From Halomonas sp. GT (GTDB taxonomy: Bacteria; Pseudomonadota; Gammaproteobacteria; Pseudomonadales; Halomonadaceae), in NCBI RefSeq assembly GCF_002082565.1, contig NZ_CP020562.1, positions 2,542,001 to 2,606,000 on the forward strand: a stretch of 64,000 nucleotides of DNA, in the 5' to 3' direction. The notes beneath the pieces are model-generated. The model made no database searches. It was given only the letters and a program-made list of their open reading frames with translations, and was not told the origin of the DNA. Positions 37,658 through 47,049 of this stretch are shown here, in pieces (the stretch's first letter is position 1; every line of letters starts with the position of its first letter). The translations under genes were made by a program, and so were the position numbers.

Positions 37658-38578
37658 ATGAACCGCAACGTTATTTTAACTTGCGCTGTTACCGGCGCAG
37701 GCGATACCACCGGCAAAAACCCACATGTGCCGATCACACCTAAACAAATCGCTAACGACTGCATTACCGCAGCGAAAGCCGGTGCCAGCGTTGCTCATAT
37801 CCATGTGCGTGATCCTAAAACGGGAGGGATCAGCCACTCCTTAGCTCACTTCCGCGAAGTGATGGAGCGCGTACGCGAAGCGAACGTGGATATTGTCATG
37901 AATATTACCGCTGGCGGTGGCGGTGATTGGATTCCTGACGCCCAAGACCCGACTCGTGGCGGGCCCGGCACGGACATCCAGACGCCTGCCCAGCGCCATG
38001 AGCCAGTCGGTGAGCTTTTGCCCGAACTCTGCACCCTAGACTGCGGCAGCCTTAACTTTGGCAATATGGTCTACGTAAACCCTGCCGACTGGCTACGCGA
38101 GCATGCTCGCTTGGTGCAAGCAGCTGGCGTCAAGCCAGAGCTGGAATGTTTCGACCTGGGCCACGTTTGGTTCGCACGCCAGCTACAGCAGGAAGGGCTG
38201 ATTGATGGCGACCCTCTTTATCAACTCTGCTTGGGCATTCCCTGGGGCGCTGAAGCCGATACTGAAACGATGTTGACCATGCGCAATAAATTGCCGGAAA
38301 ACGCTCAGTGGGCAGCTTTCGGCATCGGTCGACATCAGATGCCCATGGTGGCTCAGGCGGTTCTACTCGGCGGCCATGCCCGCGTCGGTCTTGAAGATAA
38401 TCTTTATCTTAAAAAGGGCGTAATGGCGACTAATGGGCAATTAGTTGAGAAAGCCGCCACTGTCATCGACAACCTTGGTGGCCGAGTGATGACACCCGCA
38501 GAAACTCGCGTGCATCTCAACTTGCGCGATCCGCATACCAGCCACTCCAACACACTAACCACGGAAGGTCAGGCATGA
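37658..38578 (+). CDS. Dehydrocarnitine cleavage enzyme (BKACE family)
   Basis: A beta-keto acid cleavage enzyme (DUF849), 306 residues. With acetyl-CoA it would split 3-dehydrocarnitine into betainyl-CoA and acetoacetate. The family's zinc motif is in VAHIHVRDP, and [16 protein letters not shown] is the standard N terminus. Being directly followed by L-carnitine dehydrogenase and a thioesterase, it is assigned to carnitine rather than 3-keto-5-aminohexanoate breakdown. AAGGAGC precedes the ATG. Confidence 0.87.
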   Translation: MNRNVILTCAVTGAGDTTGKNPHVPITPKQIANDCITAAKAGASVAHIHVRDPKTGGISHSLAHFREVMERVREANVDIVMNITAGGGGDWIPDAQDPTRGGPGTDIQTPAQRHEPVGELLPELCTLDCGSLNFGNMVYVNPADWLREHARLVQAAGVKPELECFDLGHVWFARQLQQEGLIDGDPLYQLCLGIPWGAEADTETMLTMRNKLPENAQWAAFGIGRHQMPMVAQAVLLGGHARVGLEDNLYLKKGVMATNGQLVEKAATVIDNLGGRVMTPAETRVHLNLRDPHTSHSNTLTTEGQA

Positions 38579-39531
38579 CTCAACAGCTATCGGTTATAGG
38601 CACGGGAGTTATTGGCAATGGCTGGATCGCGCGCGCCCTAGCGCGTGGCTGGGACGTCGTGGCCTTTGATCCAGCCCCTGATGCACCACTGCGTACTCGC
38701 GCCTTCGTTGAGAATGCATGGGGATCTTTGCAGCGTCAGGGTCTAGCCGAGGGCGCCAGCCCCCAGCGGCTGCGCTTCGTGGAAAGCCTTGAGGCAGCTG
38801 TTGAAGGCGCCGACCTGATCCAGGAAAACGTACCCGAGCGGCTCGCGCTTAAGCGTGAGGTGCTTGCCGCCCTGGATGCCGCAGCAGCCCCAGAGGTCTT
38901 AATCGGATCGTCAACGTCCGGCTTCAAACCCACCGATTTGCAGCATGCCTGCACACGGGCACCGGGGCGCGTGATCGTCGCACACCCCTTTAATCCCGTT
39001 TATTTACTGCCGCTCGTAGAACTGGTGGGCGGGGAAGCCACCACGCCTGATGAGTTAGAGCGTGCCCATGCGCAATACCAAGCACTCGCCATGCGCCCAC
39101 TGATTGTGCGCCGAGAAATTGAGGGGCATATTGCTGACCGCCTAATGGAAGCGCTATGGCGTGAGGCGCTGCATCTAGTCAACGATGGCGTGGCGACAAC
39201 CGAGGAAATAGATGCCGCCGTCGTCTATGGCTGTGGTTTACGTTGGTCACTAATGGGCACCTTTCTCACTTTTCACTTGGCTGGCGGTGAGTCAGGGATG
39301 CGCCACATGCTTGAACAGTTCGGTCCGGCGTTAAAACTTCCATGGACAAAGCTTGAAGCTCCCGAGCTTACCAACGAACTTATTGATCGCGTGGTAGAAG
39401 GCTGTGAGCATCAAGCCGCTGGTCGCTCAGTAGCCGAGCTTGATCGCCGCCGTGATGACTTTCTGGTGGAACTGCTCGGTTTAGTACACAAATATTGGCC
39501 TGAAGCAGAAGGCTTGGAAGGACGTATCTAA
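38575..39531 (+). CDS. L-carnitine dehydrogenase
   Basis: NAD-dependent enzyme that oxidises L-carnitine to 3-dehydrocarnitine. It is a 318-residue 3-hydroxyacyl-CoA-dehydrogenase-like protein: Rossmann motif [11 protein letters not shown], catalytic [13 protein letters not shown], and C-terminal domain with [10 protein letters not shown]. It overlaps the BKACE gene by four bases and shares one base with the thioesterase start, so the three are tightly coupled. Confidence 0.88.
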   Translation: MTQQLSVIGTGVIGNGWIARALARGWDVVAFDPAPDAPLRTRAFVENAWGSLQRQGLAEGASPQRLRFVESLEAAVEGADLIQENVPERLALKREVLAALDAAAAPEVLIGSSTSGFKPTDLQHACTRAPGRVIVAHPFNPVYLLPLVELVGGEATTPDELERAHAQYQALAMRPLIVRREIEGHIADRLMEALWREALHLVNDGVATTEEIDAAVVYGCGLRWSLMGTFLTFHLAGGESGMRHMLEQFGPALKLPWTKLEAPELTNELIDRVVEGCEHQAAGRSVAELDRRRDDFLVELLGLVHKYWPEAEGLEGRI

Positions 39532-39986
39532 TGATTATTTTGCAAAGCTGCGTTGCCTCAGAGTGGGTCGACTACAACGGTCATATGAACGATGCCGAAT
39601 ACGCCCGAGTATTCTCACTGGCGGTAGAAGCACTCATGGAACATATTGGCCTGGACACCGCCGGGCGCGCTCGCCATGGCTATACCATCTACACCCTTGA
39701 GACGCATCTTTGTTATCGCCGCGAGGCCCACGAAGGACAGCCTCTCAGCGTGGAGCTGACCCTGCTGGATCACGATACCAAACGCCTGCATGTTTTCTTT
39801 AAGCTACAGGATGAGGCAGGCAACCTACTTGCCACCAGCGAGCAGATGCTGATGGGCATTGATATCGATACCGCTCGCCCTGCGCCTTTCCCATCCCCCG
39901 TTGAGGAAGCCATTTCTGCGTTACCTTTAGCAGCGCCATCAACATGGCCAGAGCTGGCCGGCCGCACTATTGCCATACGGCGATAA
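39531..39986 (+). CDS. Hotdog thioesterase, probable betainyl-CoA thioesterase
   Basis: A 151-residue acyl-CoA thioesterase of the 4-hydroxybenzoyl-CoA thioesterase-like hotdog fold. The family's DYNGHMNDAEY segment carries the catalytic Asp/Asn. In the carnitine pathway it would release glycine betaine from betainyl-CoA, yielding an osmoprotectant. In some species it is fused to the dehydrogenase; here it is separate but overlaps it by one base. Confidence 0.82.
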   Translation: MIILQSCVASEWVDYNGHMNDAEYARVFSLAVEALMEHIGLDTAGRARHGYTIYTLETHLCYRREAHEGQPLSVELTLLDHDTKRLHVFFKLQDEAGNLLATSEQMLMGIDIDTARPAPFPSPVEEAISALPLAAPSTWPELAGRTIAIRR

Positions 39987-40046
39987 CGACACGGCAAAAC
40001 GGCATAGTAAAACCACATAGCAAAGCAACACTAAAAATAATGAGAG

Positions 40047-40104
40047 CCGTCCGTCAGCACGGACGGTTGACCGGGATTGCCGGCCCGACGTCCGGCCCAA
40101 GAGG
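40047..40104 (+). promoter_or_regulatory. BCCT leader: hairpins and ribosome binding site
   Basis: CCGTCCGT-CAGC-ACGGACGG (40047-40066) is a perfect 8-bp hairpin. A second, GCCGG...CCGGC, follows at about 40079-40096, and the ribosome binding site AAGAGG is at 40099-40104. The first hairpin could act as an intrinsic attenuator without a T-run or as mRNA protection. Confidence 0.55.
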
Positions 40105-40112
40105 ACAAGCAT

Positions 40113-41798
40113 ATCGCTACGCCAACTCCCTCTCACCAACCCACGCCGCCTTCGCATAACAACTCACCCAAGGCCGAACTCAGTACAGACTACATGGTGA
40201 CAGAGCTCGCCCAAGGCGGGTTCTTCCAAGGCATGCACAAGGGAATGACGTTAACCGCTAGCGGCCTAGTGCTGCTTTTCGTACTTTTCACCGGACTTGG
40301 CTCAGACACAGCGGGCAGCGTGTTCGGAGCAACACGCGCCTGGATCGAGAGCACGTTTAGCGGTTATTACCTAATTACCGTAATGCTGCTGCTAGCGGTC
40401 TGCGCCTTCATTGTCTTCAGTCGCTATGGCAGCGTAAGGCTTGGCACTGACGACAGCCGCCCTGAGTTTAGCAATTTTGCATGGTTTTCCATGCTTCTCT
40501 CTGCGGGCATCGGCATTGGCATCCTATTTTTTGGCGTCGCTGAGCCCGTGTTTTACCTTGACGATACCGGCGCCTTTGGCTACCCCAACAACCCTCATGC
40601 AGACATGGCAGGTGCCGCCGCCATCGGCCACGAGCGCGCTATCGATGCGTTACGCGTTACCCTATTTCACTGGGGGCTTCACGGCTGGGCCATCTATGTC
40701 ATTGTCGGTATGTCGCTGGCGTATTTTGCTTATCGAAAAGGGTTGCCGCTCGCACTGCGCTCGGCGCTTTATCCTTTTATCGGTGAACGTATCTTCGGCC
40801 CTATAGGCCACCTGTTTGATATCCTTGGGGTGCTGGGCTGCGTCTTTGGCGTCGCTACGTCGCTGGGGCTTGGGGTTAGCCAAATGGCTGTTGGCTTAGA
40901 ACGGTTAATAGGTGTCGACCCAGGGCTAAATACCCAGTTAATGCTTATCGCAGGTATTTCAGTTATCTCAATACTCTCAGCCGTATCCGGCGTACGCGGT
41001 GGTATTCGTCTTATTTCCGAGATGAATATCTGGGTGTCCCTAGTGGTCGTGAGCATTTTCCTAATTGCAGGCCCCACGTTGTGGCTCATCATGGCGTTCG
41101 GCGAAACCATGCTCGACTACGCTATCAATTTCATCCCCATGGGGCTTTGGTACGCTGATAAGGAAGGAACCGCCGCTTGGCAACAAGGTTGGACAATCTT
41201 CTACTGGGGCTGGTGGCTAGCCTGGGCTCCCTTTGTGGGCCTTTTCATCGCGCGAATTTCTAAAGGACGTACGTTACGTGAGTTTGTATTGGGCGTTCTG
41301 TTAGTACCTACCCTGATCATTTTTGTTTGGCTGATCATCTTTGGCGGCAACGCCATGTATCAGGAGCTCTACGCTACGGGCGGCCCAGGTAGCGCCGGTA
41401 TTATTGAGCTGGTTAACGCTTGGAACCTGCCCTCCGCCCTGTTTGCCACGGCTGATAACATTGTCGGCAGCGGCACGTTTGGGTGGATACTCTCCGCCAT
41501 GATGGTATTTCTGCTAATGAGCTGGTTTGTCACCTCTTCAGACTCCGGCACGTTAGTGCTGACCACCATTTTGTCATTAGGTGACAATGAACCGCCTAAA
41601 CGCTTCCGAGTGTTCTGGGGCGTGGTGATTGGTTTAGTGGCGGCGGTACTGCTGATTGCCGGTGGTCTTACGGCGCTACAGACAGCACTTATCGCGGCCG
41701 CCCTTCCACTCAGTATTGTAGTGCTCGTGATGACGGCTGGTGTGCTGATTTCGCTGTTCCGCGAGACGCTCGATGCCCGGCGCAGAAAAACAACCTAA
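40113..41798 (+). CDS. BCCT-family betaine/carnitine/choline transporter
   Basis: A BCCT secondary transporter of about 561 residues with 12 helices. The signature Trp-rich segment WTIFYWGWWLAWAPFVG is present, as is the Gly-rich GIGIGILFFGVAEP in TM3. Its neighbours suggest import of carnitine or related quaternary amines. The start is unusual: AAGAGG at 40099-40104 sits eight bases before an ATC at 40113, giving IATPTPSHQPT. Alternatives are TTG 40077 and ATG 40194; the latter would drop a TDY segment I recognise in other BCCT N termini and has no ribosome binding site. Confidence 0.85.
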   Translation: MATPTPSHQPTPPSHNNSPKAELSTDYMVTELAQGGFFQGMHKGMTLTASGLVLLFVLFTGLGSDTAGSVFGATRAWIESTFSGYYLITVMLLLAVCAFIVFSRYGSVRLGTDDSRPEFSNFAWFSMLLSAGIGIGILFFGVAEPVFYLDDTGAFGYPNNPHADMAGAAAIGHERAIDALRVTLFHWGLHGWAIYVIVGMSLAYFAYRKGLPLALRSALYPFIGERIFGPIGHLFDILGVLGCVFGVATSLGLGVSQMAVGLERLIGVDPGLNTQLMLIAGISVISILSAVSGVRGGIRLISEMNIWVSLVVVSIFLIAGPTLWLIMAFGETMLDYAINFIPMGLWYADKEGTAAWQQGWTIFYWGWWLAWAPFVGLFIARISKGRTLREFVLGVLLVPTLIIFVWLIIFGGNAMYQELYATGGPGSAGIIELVNAWNLPSALFATADNIVGSGTFGWILSAMMVFLLMSWFVTSSDSGTLVLTTILSLGDNEPPKRFRVFWGVVIGLVAAVLLIAGGLTALQTALIAAALPLSIVVLVMTAGVLISLFRETLDARRRKTT

Positions 41799-41812
41799 CA
41801 CTCCGCCCTATA

Positions 41813-41855
41813 ACGCCAGGTGCGCTTAGCTGCGGCGCCTGGCGTAACTTCCCTT
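41813..41855. terminator. Terminator between BCCT and the GlxA-type regulator
   Basis: ACGCCAGG (41813-41820) pairs with CCTGGCGT (41838-41845), followed by CCCTTTTTAG (41851-41860). It lies between two convergent genes. Confidence 0.75.
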
Positions 41856-41874
41856 TTTAGCAACAGCCCTCCTT

Positions 41875-42837
41875 TCAAGCACCGCGTGAGGCACGCGGCG
41901 AACTGCCAAAATGGGCACGGAAAGCACGTGAAAAGCTGGAGCTCGAGCCAAACCCACACGCCACGCCCACCGCTAAAATTTCCATATCAGTTTCAATAAG
42001 TAAACGCTTTGCCCGGGCTAAACGAAGTGACAAATACCATTGGCGGGGTGTTTGATGAAGATGATCCTCAAACAGCCGCTGAAGATGGCGAGAAGACACC
42101 CCAACACGTTCGGCAATCTCGAAGAGAGGTAAAGGCTCTTCGAGATGCCTTTCCATTAGCGCAACGGCGTCAACCAAACGCCGATGATGGGTGCCTAAAC
42201 GCTGAGCCAGTGACATCCGTTGCTGATCGCTGCGACTGCGTAAACGCTCGTGAATGAGCTGCTCGGAAACATCAACCGCCAGCTTGGATCCGTGTCGTCT
42301 GGCGATGACTGCTAAGGCCATATCCATGGCAGCGGCTCCCCCTGCACAGGAAAAACGTCGCTCCCCGATCTCAAATAACTCGTCGGTCGTTTCAATCGTT
42401 GGAAAACGCTCACGAAAGACCGGCAAGCTCTCCCAATGCAAGGTGATTCGCTCCCCCTTCAATAACTGAGCGGCGGCTAATATAAAGCCTCCGGTGTCCA
42501 ACCCACCTAGGGCACATCCCGCTTGATCAAGCCGGTGCAGCCATGAAATGAGCGCTCGGCTTAAATGATCTTCAGGTTCAAAGCCGCTACACACAGCCAA
42601 CGATGGCAGATCGAGACCTCTACCCATGGCCTGATCGACTAATAGCGTCATGCCATTGCTTGCAGTGACAGGCTCACCATCACAACTAAAGAGCGTCCAC
42701 TCAAATAACGCTTGACCACTAATACGATTGGCAATTCGCAACGGCTCCACCGCAGAAAAAAACGCCATCATGGAAAAGCGCGGCAACAATAAAAAACCGA
42801 CGCGCTCGGGCAGTGAACCAGAATAGTGCAGGCGCAA
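41875..42837 (-). CDS. GlxA/CdhR-type AraC-family regulator
   Basis: A 320-residue regulator: N-terminal DJ-1/PfpI-like domain (residues ~10-175) and a C-terminal AraC double helix-turn-helix (~220-318; PLPLFEIAERVGVSSRHLQRLFEDHL and ILAVGVACGFGSSSSFSRAFRAHFG). Regulators of this layout next to carnitine genes are CdhR, an activator of carnitine catabolism; GbdR is the betaine paralogue. The start is TTG at 42837 with GAGGAG upstream; no ATG lies nearby in frame. It is convergent with BCCT. Confidence 0.82.
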   Translation of the reverse strand: MRLHYSGSLPERVGFLLLPRFSMMAFFSAVEPLRIANRISGQALFEWTLFSCDGEPVTASNGMTLLVDQAMGRGLDLPSLAVCSGFEPEDHLSRALISWLHRLDQAGCALGGLDTGGFILAAAQLLKGERITLHWESLPVFRERFPTIETTDELFEIGERRFSCAGGAAAMDMALAVIARRHGSKLAVDVSEQLIHERLRSRSDQQRMSLAQRLGTHHRRLVDAVALMERHLEEPLPLFEIAERVGVSSRHLQRLFEDHLHQTPRQWYLSLRLARAKRLLIETDMEILAVGVACGFGSSSSFSRAFRAHFGSSPRASRGA

Positions 42838-43266
42838 AATAACTCCTCAATTTCAGTGTTTGTTCTGCTATTGCTCACAGTTATCAGCGATTTAAATAAG
42901 CATGTTAACAACAATAAATAAGCGCCATCGGGATATCACCACTGTTGTTAACGCTTATTGACCATTGCTTTCTACAAAAGCGCTAAGCGTTTGCTAAACA
43001 CCAAGTGGCAGTGGTAGTTTTGAAAAAAACGATAACAAGCAGAAGCGTTTCCTTATGCCAAACGATTGCCTGTCATTACTTTCGCCTACCTATCGGCTGT
43101 TACTTAGCCGCTGGGTTGATGCGGTCGTGCGTACAGGTGCGTACCCCCTCACCCGTACTGCCCTCAGCGAGTGGTATAACGAATAGCTTGATCGATCCGT
43201 CATCAGATTTTTTCCGAATTCGTCAATCACTGACGAAACGAGACGTATTGATTAAGGAAGCTATTC
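42838..43266. other. 429-base divergent intergenic region
   Basis: Lies between the TTG-started regulator and the cyanophycinase gene. It holds the long inverted repeat at 42895-42959. The remainder shows no credible gene; an open frame over 43005-43328 has no family features and overlaps the cyanophycinase signal peptide. A promoter for the cyanophycinase gene must lie here, but I cannot place it with confidence. Confidence 0.5.
42895..42959. repeat. Long inverted repeat in the regulator-cyanophycinase spacer
   Basis: AATAAGC-(AT)-GTTAACAACA (42895-42913) pairs with TGTTGTTAAC-GCTTATT (42943-42959): 17 paired bases with a two-base bulge and a 29-base loop. It also contains a direct repeat of AAATAAGC. 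It may be an operator pair or a cruciform-forming element. Confidence 0.75.
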
Positions 43267-44553
43267 ATGTCAAACACCATGACTCGCCGTACCCTGAAAC
43301 ACTCGCTTCTCGCCCTCTCACTGGGTAGTGCATTAATTAGCAGCCAAGCAGCCTTTGCCGACTCACCCGGGGCGCTCATTATCGCAGGTGGTTTTTTACA
43401 AGAGAGCCACCAAGATATCTTCCAAGCAGTCATCAATCCCGTCGATAAGCCTGCCGAGGATATCCGCCTTGGCGTGGTGCCTGCTGCTACCGGCAATATT
43501 TCCGGCAACTACGGCAAAATAGTTGAGGCGTTCACCCGCCTGGGTCTTACAGAAGAGAATATTCGCCTGCTTCCGCTAGCGGTTAACGATGATAGCCGTA
43601 CCGAAGAAGTAGATGAATCAACCTGGGCGAACAACGGACAAGATGAAGCACTTGCTGACGAGATCAGTGAGCTAGATGCCATCTGGTTTCTAGGCGGCGA
43701 TCAAACTCGTATCACCGCAGTTCTACTCGCAGAAGATGGCAGCGATACGCCGGTGCTAGCCGCTATACGTGATTTCCACACGCGCGGTGGCGTTCTGGCA
43801 GGCACCAGCGCTGGGGCAGCAATTATGTCGTCTGCCATGCTCGCAGGTGGCGATAGTCAAGGCGCCCTTTTTAAGGGGTTCAGCGATGACTATGAGAGCA
43901 TGAATAATCAAGAGTTTGGCCCTGCCGTTGTGCGCCCAGGGTTAGGCTTCTTTGAAGACGGCTTGATCGATCAACACTTCGACCGCAAAGCCCGCCTGGG
44001 CCGACTGCTAGCCGTCATGCTGGAACATGAAGATGGCCAGCCATTAGGGATCGGCATTGATGAAGGCACCGCGCTCATTGTTGATAACGACGAATGGCAA
44101 GTGGCAGGCAGTGGCGGCGTAACACTGGTGGATACCAGCGAAACGACTCGCCCTTCAGCAGGATTTCCAATCAGCGTGGAAAACGTTCGCCTAAGCTATT
44201 TACTACCGGGAGACCGCTACCTGCCTGAAAGTGGTGAATATCATGTTCGCGAGGGTGCTTATGAAACCTCAGGAAATGAGTATTTCGATGTCCCTGTGAG
44301 CTTGCAGAGTGGCTTACTCAGCGCTAACCGTAACGTGCAGGAACTTATTGGCTTTGACCTACTAGACAACTCAGCCACCGAGCAAGTCACTTCCCTGCTA
44401 ATAGGCGATGAAAACCAAGCTCTTCGGATCGTTTTTAGCCAAGACGAACAAACCCAAGGCTACTGGAGCCAGGATATGACGCTAGACCGCTACAGCTTTG
44501 AGAACGTCCGGATGGGCCTAGAACCACTGCGCGTAGAGTTGCAAACACCTTAA
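43267..44553 (+). CDS. Exported cyanophycinase (peptidase family S51)
   Basis: A serine hydrolase of family S51, 428 residues with a Sec signal peptide (residues 1-31, AFA-DS cleavage). Catalytic Ser181 lies in GTSAGA; QHFDRKARLGRL carries the conserved family pattern. Cyanophycinases cut the multi-L-arginyl-poly-aspartate polymer into beta-Asp-Arg dipeptides; exported forms (CphE type) let bacteria feed on polymer from other cells. A C-terminal domain of ~130 residues beyond the catalytic core is not recognised. No dipeptidase or transporter is adjacent. AAGGAAG precedes the ATG. Confidence 0.82.
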   Translation: MSNTMTRRTLKHSLLALSLGSALISSQAAFADSPGALIIAGGFLQESHQDIFQAVINPVDKPAEDIRLGVVPAATGNISGNYGKIVEAFTRLGLTEENIRLLPLAVNDDSRTEEVDESTWANNGQDEALADEISELDAIWFLGGDQTRITAVLLAEDGSDTPVLAAIRDFHTRGGVLAGTSAGAAIMSSAMLAGGDSQGALFKGFSDDYESMNNQEFGPAVVRPGLGFFEDGLIDQHFDRKARLGRLLAVMLEHEDGQPLGIGIDEGTALIVDNDEWQVAGSGGVTLVDTSETTRPSAGFPISVENVRLSYLLPGDRYLPESGEYHVREGAYETSGNEYFDVPVSLQSGLLSANRNVQELIGFDLLDNSATEQVTSLLIGDENQALRIVFSQDEQTQGYWSQDMTLDRYSFENVRMGLEPLRVELQTP

Positions 44554-44600
44554 AAGTGGTTATGAACGACCACCACTAGCGATAAAAAAACATGTTGCCG

Positions 44601-44621
44601 CCGGGCCTTTTTATGGCCCGG
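44601..44621 (+). terminator. Stem-loop after the cyanophycinase gene
   Basis: CCGGGCC-N7-GGCCCGG. The loop itself is T-rich and no T-run follows on the plus strand, so it is a weak terminator or a 3' stability hairpin. Confidence 0.5.
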
Positions 44622-44707
44622 TGTGCCTTCAGCAACAGGATGCTCTCAGCCTTCGCACAAGGTACACTGACTATGGTTAGACACTAGATTCATTTGAAAG
44701 GCACTTC

Positions 44708-45424
44708 ATGACCAGCGCTCCCCCACTTTATCTGCAAATACAGCAGCACCTGTTAGAGAAAATCCAGGGCGGTGCCTGGCCAGCACACCACCAGATCCCT
44801 CCTGAAGAGCAGCTAGCCCGAGATTTTGGGGTAAGCCGAATGACGGCTAATAAAGCGATTCGTGATCTCGTCCAAAAAGGCTACCTTACACGCCAGCCTG
44901 GGTTAGGTACCTTCGTGACAGATCGCAAAGCAGAATCCTCCCTGGTCGAGGTCTACAACATTGCCGATGAAGTACGCTTCAGGGGGCACCATTACAGTAA
45001 TCACGTACTCATATGTGAAGCCATTGAAGCGGATGACGAAGTCGCTTTGCGGCTAGGCGTTCGCCTGGGTAGCCGCGTGTTTCAGACACTGCTGGTGCAT
45101 TTGGAAGACGACACGCCGATTCAGCTTGAAAATCGCTACGTTAACCCTCGCTGGGTGCCCAACTACTTAACCAGCGACTTCTCACTGCACACACCCAATG
45201 AAGTGTTGGTAGCGGCCTGCCCAATTACTGACGTAGAGCACACTGTTGAAGCCGTGCTTGTCGATCAGCAAACTGCCGATTGGCTTGCTATTGATACCGC
45301 CACCCCCTGTCTAAGCATGGTACGGCGCACGTGGTCAGGCGAGCAGCTCATCAGCTATGCCCGCCTACTGCATCCAGGCGACCGCTACAAGCTGCGCTCC
45401 TCGGTGCATCGCCAAGCGTCATAA
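44708..45424 (+). CDS. hutC: Histidine utilisation repressor HutC
   Basis: A GntR-family (HutC subfamily) repressor, 238 residues: winged helix at ~5-70 (QIPPEEQLARDFGVSRMTANKAIRDL) and a UTRA ligand domain (~85-230) that binds urocanate in known homologues. NRYVNPRWVPNYL is a HutC-type UTRA segment. AAAGGCACTTC precedes the ATG. Two identical TGTATATACA palindromes near yjiH and hutI are the likely operators. Its own promoter lacks this site. Confidence 0.9.
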   Translation: MTSAPPLYLQIQQHLLEKIQGGAWPAHHQIPPEEQLARDFGVSRMTANKAIRDLVQKGYLTRQPGLGTFVTDRKAESSLVEVYNIADEVRFRGHHYSNHVLICEAIEADDEVALRLGVRLGSRVFQTLLVHLEDDTPIQLENRYVNPRWVPNYLTSDFSLHTPNEVLVAACPITDVEHTVEAVLVDQQTADWLAIDTATPCLSMVRRTWSGEQLISYARLLHPGDRYKLRSSVHRQAS

Positions 45425-45425
45425 A

Positions 45426-45470
45426 GACTTAGATGGTAAAAACTTAGCTGGTAAAGATCTAGCTGATAAG
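45426..45470. repeat. 15-nt degenerate tandem repeat between hutC and yjiH
   Basis: GACTTAGATGGTAAA, AACTTAGCTGGTAAA and GATCTAGCTGATAAG follow each other from 45426. The last unit includes the stop codon of the minus-strand YjiH-type gene. Confidence 0.65.
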
Positions 45471-46781
45471 CGCTTGCACCAAATATCCGGTGGGAATGGC
45501 GAGCATTAAGCTTAAAGCAACACGAATAAACCACACTACCACCATGCGCCCTACAGAAAGCGGAATGCTCGTAGAAAGAATGCAAGGAATTGAGGCGGAG
45601 AAGAACAGCACAGCGGATACTGATACAACGCCTGCAGCAAAACGCGAAACAAAGTCCGCTTCTGCCATTAACAGTGCTGGTAAAAACATTTCGGCAAGAC
45701 CAGCAGCGGATGCCTGGGCAAGTGCAGCCGCATCAGCAATGCCCCACACTGCAACAAAGGGGTAAAACAGCCAACCCAGCCACTCAAATAACGGCGTGTA
45801 TTTAGCCGCAAGCAATCCCAATAAACCTACCGACATAATCGAAGGCAGGATACTAATCGCCATCACGAGCCCTTCTTTAAAGTTAATCGCGACACTTTTA
45901 TGCAACGCCGGTGCTCGGGCGGCCACTTCCAATCCGGTCTGCCATGCCGTTAGCAACCGTTTGCCTGCTACCGCCGTCGGTTCTCCGTCGTCAGCACTGT
46001 CATCTATACGCGATAAGGGCGGCAAGCGAACAGTGACGGCTGTGACGATAAACGTGATCAATAACGTTAGCCAAAAATAGGCGTTCCACACCGCCATTAA
46101 ATCCAGCGTGCGTGCCACGATAATCATGAATGTTGACGAGACGGTAGAGAACCCCGTGGCGATAATGGCGGCTTCCCGCGCGGAATACTGACCCGCCTGA
46201 TACACCCGATTGGTAATCAATAGGCCGATAGAGTAACTACCCACGAATGAGGCGACAGCATCAATCGCCGAGCGCCCTGGCGTTCGCCAAATGGGCCGCA
46301 TTACGGGTTGAACCAGCACGCCAATAAGCTCAAGCAACCCATAGCTGATCAACAAGGCCAGGAAAATCGCGCCAATAGGAACGATCAAGCCGACGGGAAT
46401 CACCAGCTTTTCAAACAAAAAAGGCAGCATATCCGGTTCATGCAGAAAGGCAGGCCCCCAGCCAGTCAGCGCCATCAGGGCGGCCACTACCCCAAGTAAT
46501 TTTAGAACGGTAAAAATGCGTTCGGTAACATTTCGATTCCAGTAACCTCGAATCAACGGGTACGCAGCCCCAGCGGCAATCAGCGCCAGCGCATAGAAGC
46601 CACTGGCATCTCCTAGCCAGCGTCGGGCTCCGCTCACCATATGATCGAGCAATATAGTGCTGCGACCGCCTATTTCGACAGGCACGAAGAAAATCAAAAT
46701 CCCTAGCGCACTTGGCAAAAACAGTTTGAGGATCAGCGCGGCACTGGGCCGCTGACGGGTGGTGGTATTAGGGGGGAGCAT
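45459..46781 (-). CDS. YjiH-family membrane protein (Gate domain), hut-linked
   Basis: A 440-residue integral membrane protein with about 10 helices, of the YjiH / nucleoside-recognition Gate family. Segments GSYSIGLLITNRVYQAGQYSAREAAIIATGFSTVSSTF-like pattern and FFVPVEIGGRSTILLDHM are typical. Its substrate is unknown; location between hutC and hutI and a HutC-like operator 62 bases upstream suggest a role in histidine or urocanate transport. The frame extends to 46886, but AAGAGG seven bases before the ATG at 46781 sets the start. Confidence 0.78.
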   Translation of the reverse strand: MLPPNTTTRQRPSAALILKLFLPSALGILIFFVPVEIGGRSTILLDHMVSGARRWLGDASGFYALALIAAGAAYPLIRGYWNRNVTERIFTVLKLLGVVAALMALTGWGPAFLHEPDMLPFLFEKLVIPVGLIVPIGAIFLALLISYGLLELIGVLVQPVMRPIWRTPGRSAIDAVASFVGSYSIGLLITNRVYQAGQYSAREAAIIATGFSTVSSTFMIIVARTLDLMAVWNAYFWLTLLITFIVTAVTVRLPPLSRIDDSADDGEPTAVAGKRLLTAWQTGLEVAARAPALHKSVAINFKEGLVMAISILPSIMSVGLLGLLAAKYTPLFEWLGWLFYPFVAVWGIADAAALAQASAAGLAEMFLPALLMAEADFVSRFAAGVVSVSAVLFFSASIPCILSTSIPLSVGRMVVVWFIRVALSLMLAIPTGYLVQALIS

Positions 46782-46842
46782 GTGCATGCCTCTTGTTGTG
46801 TAACAGCGTTTAGTGAGCCTTCCACGCATCTTCAACACATAA

Positions 46843-46852
46843 TGTATATACA
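46843..46852. promoter_or_regulatory. HutC-like operator before yjiH
   Basis: TGTATATACA, identical to the palindrome before hutI, 62 bases upstream of the yjiH ATG. Confidence 0.75.
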
Positions 46853-47049
46853 TATACACACCAATTGAAGAGCATCCCCCAGCCAATATAAATAGACATT
46901 AGTCTAATAATTCATCTTAAAAACACGCTTAATGCAAATTAAAAAATTCATAAACACCTGTTTAAAAACATAAATATAATATTCTGCCTTTTTGCACATT
47001 CCACCATGCACTCTATTTTTAAACAAGCGTCTTGACGAATCGGCTCATA

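Noticed and set aside
43005..43328. 107-codon frame before the cyanophycinase
   Set aside because: Overlaps the signal peptide of the real gene in another frame, lacks a ribosome binding site, and has no recognisable pattern.
44601..44621. Strong terminator after the cyanophycinase
   Set aside because: The T-rich part is in the loop, not after the stem; kept only as a weak hairpin.
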